From positions 1-7,949 of the forward strand of contig CAZRRN010000079.1 of NCBI GenBank assembly GCA_964602475.1: a stretch of DNA of 7,949 nt. The letters run 5' to 3'. Shown in pieces: positions 5,436 through 7,949 of the stretch. Each line of letters begins with the position of its first letter. The stretch's first letter is position 1. This DNA comes from SZUA-448 sp964602475 (GTDB lineage: Bacteria > Bacillota > Clostridia > Lachnospirales > Lachnospiraceae). A program made the position numbers and the translations under genes. The notes under the pieces were generated by a model. The model had not been told where the DNA came from and did not search any database. It saw only the letters and a list, made by a program, of their open reading frames with translations.

Positions 5436-5842
5436 TATAGCCTCCTGACAACTACTGTTACGAGTCCCCTGTCATTTGCTCCGTTTGCATCAACTGTAAC
5501 GGCGTCCCCTGCGGCAAGAGTTGACTGTGCGTCATCAATTGTTCCTGCTCTTGCAATTGCCTTGTCTGTTGCCATTGCTATTGCGTTCGTTATAGCCGTT
5601 GAACCTTTTTTGAGAGTCGCAGTTCCACCGCCGTTTGAGGCTCTGCATTGTACTATAACGTCAACTACTTCACATGCGAACGGAATTGTTATTGCTTTTT
5701 CACCTGTTGCGTCTGCTGTGATTGAACATTCCAGATAATACAAACCGCTGTCTGAGAGGTACTTCATTTCAGTCCCAAGAGCTGCGGACTGGCTGTCTGG
5801 ATTGCTTTTATTCAGCTTTCCTGCTTTATTTGCATCTATCAT
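5435..5842 (-). CDS. Small head decoration-type protein, paralogue 1
   Basis: A 135-residue protein and tandem paralogue of the next gene. It opens MIDANKAGKLNKSNPDSQS, then GLYYLECSITADATGEKAI, IPFACEVVDVIVQCR, a KKGSTAITNAI segment, AGTIDDAQSTLAAGDAVTV, and ends VTVVVRRL. It resembles small proteins of unknown function found right after coat genes in phages and prophages (IP--eVvDv-v-----G, 't-AItdAIa', 'A-TIDDA---l--GD-l-v-a-g---rg-v-v-v-R'). Location suggests a capsid-binding decoration or stabilising protein made in large amounts. The start is supported by AGGAAGG about 6 bases upstream of the ATG in the 62-base spacer after the coat gene. Cys39 is unique to this copy; Cys57 and Cys66 are shared. 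No catalytic motif is seen. Confidence 0.72.
   Translation of the reverse strand: MIDANKAGKLNKSNPDSQSAALGTEMKYLSDSGLYYLECSITADATGEKAITIPFACEVVDVIVQCRASNGGGTATLKKGSTAITNAIAMATDKAIARAGTIDDAQSTLAAGDAVTVDANGANDRGLVTVVVRRL
5441..5446 (-). promoter_or_regulatory. Ribosome binding site inside coding sequence (AGGAGG)
   Basis: AGG AGG, a perfect SD core, is also the Arg-Arg codon pair at the end of paralogue 1 (VVVRRL). It lies 5 bases before the ATG of paralogue 2, whose start overlaps the paralogue 1 stop. The site decides the start of paralogue 2 and indicates translational coupling. Confidence 0.85.
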
Positions 5843-5904
5843 GGTTTACCTTCCTGTGTTAAAGCGGGCTTTTACACCCGCCGTATTATTGTATAATCAG
5901 AATA
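5843..5904 (-). other. Intergenic spacer with hairpin downstream of the coat gene
   Basis: This is the largest non-coding interval in the window (62 bases). It holds an inverted repeat at 5864-5881: GCGGGT and GCCCGC (five G-C/C-G pairs plus a U-G) around a 6-base loop GTAAAA, followed on the minus strand by only TTT and then AACA. It begins about 23 bases after the coat stop. A weak or partial terminator, or a transcript stabiliser after the most heavily expressed gene, is possible. The SD AGGAAGG for the next gene follows. Confidence 0.45.
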
Positions 5905-7101
5905 TTAACCGAGCAGAACTGCCACATGTTCTGATTTGATACACTTAACACCCCATGCAATGCCGACCTCATAATGAACCTGTTTGTACTGTTTGTACAT
6001 ACAGATCTGAAAAGTAAGACCGGAAAGCGGATCGGTAATATAAGTTACATCTTCAGCAAGGTCTCCTTCTTCGGGAAGCTCCGGAGTTCTTGCAAGAAGT
6101 TTAAGAGCCTGTCTGTGGAAAGCCACGTTTGCTTTGTAAGATGCTCCGACAGTCATAGCGTCATCATTTACACGGGCCACTTTAAGACCGGGATTTCCGA
6201 TCACGATGTTACCGGAAACAGCAGTAAGACCAGTATTTACGACATATTTTGTGTCGTAATCTGTTCCTGTTCCTGAACCGCCGCCTGTTCCGAGGGTAAC
6301 AATGTCACCTGCTTTGATACCTGAAGTGTTTACAGTACCACCATCAAGAGAGATGGTTGTCTGGCCTGCATCCTCTCCAGCTGCAACAATTACATAGCCT
6401 GTACCTGCGCCTTTTGTGTGTGATACTATTCCGGCAGACTCTTTCACATCAAAACCGTTAAGACCGAGCAGAGTTCCCTGTCTGAGAGTTGCATCAGTTC
6501 CGGCAGCATATACAGTATTAAGACCTGTAAGTGATCTGAGGTTCGCACCTGCGGCAGAGTCTATAATAAGCGATCTTTCCATTCCCGGACAGCCATTATC
6601 ATCAAGAATCTTTCTGATTTGAGCTGTTACATCCGCATGAGATGAAGCAAATGGAGTTGTTCCTGCTATTCCGTATGCTCTTGAAGCTCCCTGATATGCT
6701 GCTGTTGCAAGGTCAACCTCGATTTCATTTACGAGGGCTCTCATAGCCTGTGCGAATCTCTGAATCATGATTTTCTCATATTTACCGGGCCCGTTTGTTT
6801 TAAGACCTTTCTGGTCTACGCCAGACCATGCAACCGGCTGCATTTTGCTCTTGCTGATTGACATGTCAATATATGAGACAGTTACTCCGCCGGTATCGCC
6901 TGAAGCTGTTCCTGGGGTTATTGTTACGTTTGCTCCGGCCGCAGGTACTATAGGAACACGGACAGTCTGCCCTTCTGCAACGCCGTCTGATTCTGCGTCA
7001 ATATCAACAGCAGGGATAAAGCCTACCATTTCACGGCTTACTATATCAGCCGCTTCCATCATTACAGGAATCAAGCCTGTTAAAGTGTTTGCACTTGCCA
7101 T
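5905..7101 (-). CDS. Major coat (capsid) protein, P22 gp5-like family
   Basis: A 398-residue protein (P22 gp5 is 430). The start MASANTLTGLIPVMMEAADI with VSREMVGFIPAV, then GQTVRVPIVPA (about 45-55), is the P22 coat family N-arm and start of the HK97-like fold. DMSISKSKMQPVAWSG (about 79-94) and FAQAMRALVNEIEVDLATAAY (about 116-136) correspond to the E-loop and spine-helix regions. The end (NVAFHRQALKLLARTPELP, DPLSGLTFQICMYKQYKQ, VHYEVGIAWGVKCIKSEH, then LLG) is the strongly conserved P22-type C-terminus. Between about 225 and 305 lies a beta-rich insertion (ISLDGGTV, SGIKAGDIVTLG, KYVVNTGL, NIVIGNPGL) equivalent in position to the P22 I-domain. The protein forms the icosahedral shell and co-assembles with the upstream scaffold. 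The start is fixed by AAGGAGA 7 bases upstream of the ATG; the scaffold gene ends 20 bases before. Confidence 0.9.
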   Translation of the reverse strand: MASANTLTGLIPVMMEAADIVSREMVGFIPAVDIDAESDGVAEGQTVRVPIVPAAGANVTITPGTASGDTGGVTVSYIDMSISKSKMQPVAWSGVDQKGLKTNGPGKYEKIMIQRFAQAMRALVNEIEVDLATAAYQGASRAYGIAGTTPFASSHADVTAQIRKILDDNGCPGMERSLIIDSAAGANLRSLTGLNTVYAAGTDATLRQGTLLGLNGFDVKESAGIVSHTKGAGTGYVIVAAGEDAGQTTISLDGGTVNTSGIKAGDIVTLGTGGGSGTGTDYDTKYVVNTGLTAVSGNIVIGNPGLKVARVNDDAMTVGASYKANVAFHRQALKLLARTPELPEEGDLAEDVTYITDPLSGLTFQICMYKQYKQVHYEVGIAWGVKCIKSEHVAVLLG

Positions 7102-7121
7102 ATTATTAGGTCTCCTTAAAA

Positions 7122-7949
7122 TTAATCTCTTAGTTTTCCGCCTGATTTAAAGAATTCCCTCTGTTGTGCCGGCGGAAGAGTGTCAAATTCTGATCTCAAC
7201 ATCTCTTTCCCTTTGGAGTGGTTAGAACCTGAATGGTTAGAACCGCCGCCGGTATTCTGCGGAGCACGTCTAAAGGTTTTACCTTCAGGTGTCTCCTTCC
7301 AGAGTTCAATAAATCGGGCAATTGAATCGCCTTCTTTTGTTACCGCTCGGCGGATTGATGGGTTTTCCGTGTCAACTTCAACGTAAGCTCCGCTACGCTG
7401 CTTCAACACTATAGTGAGTGAATCGAAAAGTTCTTTCGGTATGTCGTCCAGCTTCTGAAGTTCTTTCAGGATACTGTCTTCAACTAAGAGCTTCTCGATA
7501 AATTGATTAGCTATGTTAAGATTTTTTCCAACTTCTTCATGCTGATTCTTAAATTTGTTAAATTCAAGTTCTAAATCTCTTTTTTCCCTCTGGGTTTTTG
7601 TGAGATTTTTTGTAAGTTCGGTTGCGTCTCCGCTTCCTCCTGACTTGCCTTTAACTATTAAATCTTCAAGTGTATCGAAATTGAAATTACCATTTTCGTC
7701 AAGCACTATTTCGTGACTCTTGAGAATATTTGAAAGTTTGTCTACCGCTTCGGCCTTCGGGAGAATCCCTTTGAACTTCTCCTCAAGCTGTTTCTTCTCT
7801 GCAAGCAGTCGTGCTTTGTTTTCTGCAAGCCCCTTTGTAGTCTCGTCAACTATGGATTTATGCTGGTCTCCATGAATAAATCCGATCTCTGTTAATACTG
7901 CCCTGCCCTCGTCTGTTGCGGAAAAGCTCTGCAATTCCTCTTTTGTTAT
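7122..7949 (-). CDS. Scaffold-like protein preceding the coat gene, N-terminus at window edge
   Basis: Open from the window edge: the visible N-terminus is ITKEELQSFSATDEGRAVLT, where a start two or three codons further upstream is likely. A TTG at 7934 is a weaker alternative, because GAGG lies only 2 bases from it. The 275 visible residues are highly charged and mostly helical. There are two likely coiled coils (about 41-61, ENKARLLAEKKQLEEKFKG; about 109-155, rich in K/E/L heptads), a helix DDIPKELFDSLTIVL (about 168-182), then VEVDTENPSIRRAV and FIELWKETPEGKTFRRAPQN. A Gly/Ser/Asn/His linker (about 233-245) leads to a C-terminal EFDTLPPAQQREFFKSGGKL. A helical protein with a small C-terminal coat-binding segment, directly before a P22-type coat gene, fits an internal scaffold that is released during maturation. 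No protease motif is seen. Function is inferred from composition and position. Confidence 0.7.
   Translation of the reverse strand: MTKEELQSFSATDEGRAVLTEIGFIHGDQHKSIVDETTKGLAENKARLLAEKKQLEEKFKGILPKAEAVDKLSNILKSHEIVLDENGNFNFDTLEDLIVKGKSGGSGDATELTKNLTKTQREKRDLELEFNKFKNQHEEVGKNLNIANQFIEKLLVEDSILKELQKLDDIPKELFDSLTIVLKQRSGAYVEVDTENPSIRRAVTKEGDSIARFIELWKETPEGKTFRRAPQNTGGGSNHSGSNHSKGKEMLRSEFDTLPPAQQREFFKSGGKLRD
7215..7244 (-). repeat. Two-copy 15-base tandem repeat in the scaffold gene
   Basis: On the plus strand TGGTTAGAACC occurs at 7219-7229 and again at 7234-7244, a 15-base period, encoding two copies of Gly-Ser-Asn-His-Ser in the flexible linker before the C-terminal helix. It is likely a small slippage duplication in a tolerant linker. 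Confidence 0.7.

Noticed and set aside
5871..5897. Plus-strand promoter-like pair TTTACA and TATAAT
   Set aside because: The spacer is 15 bases, shorter than normal, and it would drive antisense transcription into the coat gene. It overlaps the hairpin spacer and is probably chance in an AT-rich interval.
6767..7150. 127-codon open frame on the plus strand
   Set aside because: Antisense to the well-supported coat gene start and the scaffold gene end; composition is that of a shadow frame.
7932..7934. TTG at 7934 as the scaffold start
   Set aside because: The frame stays open to the window edge with ITKEEL, typical of residues close to a true N-terminus, and the GAGG is only 2 bases from the TTG. 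The real start is more likely just outside the window.
1..7949. CRISPR array, tRNA, IS element, att site, integrase, anti-defence or toxin-antitoxin genes
   Set aside because: None is visible. The window is filled by structural genes with at most 62 bases between them, so there is no room for a hidden accessory cassette except within the N gap.

Overview
The window is part of the virion-morphogenesis module of a tailed bacteriophage or prophage. All genes are on the minus strand, so transcription runs from base 7949 towards base 1. Gene order, strict packing and recognisable families point to a siphovirus-type virion (long, non-contractile tail) built on a P22-like coat protein: no sheath gene lies between the tail terminator and the tail tube. 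Nothing here identifies the host (no tRNA, integrase, att site or host gene). Base composition is moderate to slightly AT-rich, and Shine-Dalgarno (SD) sites are strong and bacterial. An exact run of 100 N shows the source is a scaffolded draft or metagenome assembly.

Layout in transcription order: scaffold-like protein (7122-7949, N-terminus cut by the window edge); P22-family major coat protein (5905-7101); a 62-base spacer with a hairpin; two tandem paralogous small decoration-type proteins (5435-5842 and 5025-5435); a larger glycine-rich head decoration or fibre-type protein entering the gap (3992-5023); the assembly gap (3892-3991); the C-terminal 102 codons of a DnaT-like/head-tail connector protein leaving the gap in another frame (3582-3890); a head-closure-type protein (3158-3580); an HK97 gp10-type protein (2736-3161); a tail-terminator-like protein with a GTG start (2333-2746); an enlarged tail tube protein (870-2321); the tail assembly chaperone pair (450-833 and 112-411); and the first 37 codons of the probable tape measure protein (1-112).

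The genes form one assembly line: scaffold and coat build the procapsid, decoration proteins stud the head, connector/closure/gp10/terminator proteins form the neck, tube subunits polymerise on a ruler (tape measure), and the chaperones coat that ruler. Most junctions overlap or are separated by a few bases, and several SD sites lie inside the last codons of the preceding gene, so translational coupling is likely throughout.

The strongest non-routine signal is at the chaperone pair. A slippery heptamer T TTT TTA sits eight codons before the stop of the first gene in the correct phase. An 8-base spacer and a 13-bp stem with one bulge follow, and the downstream gene is open in exactly the -1 frame. 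This predicts a lambda G/GT-like programmed frameshift making a 240-residue fusion. A second point is that the long open frame crossing the N gap is an artefact joining two different genes.
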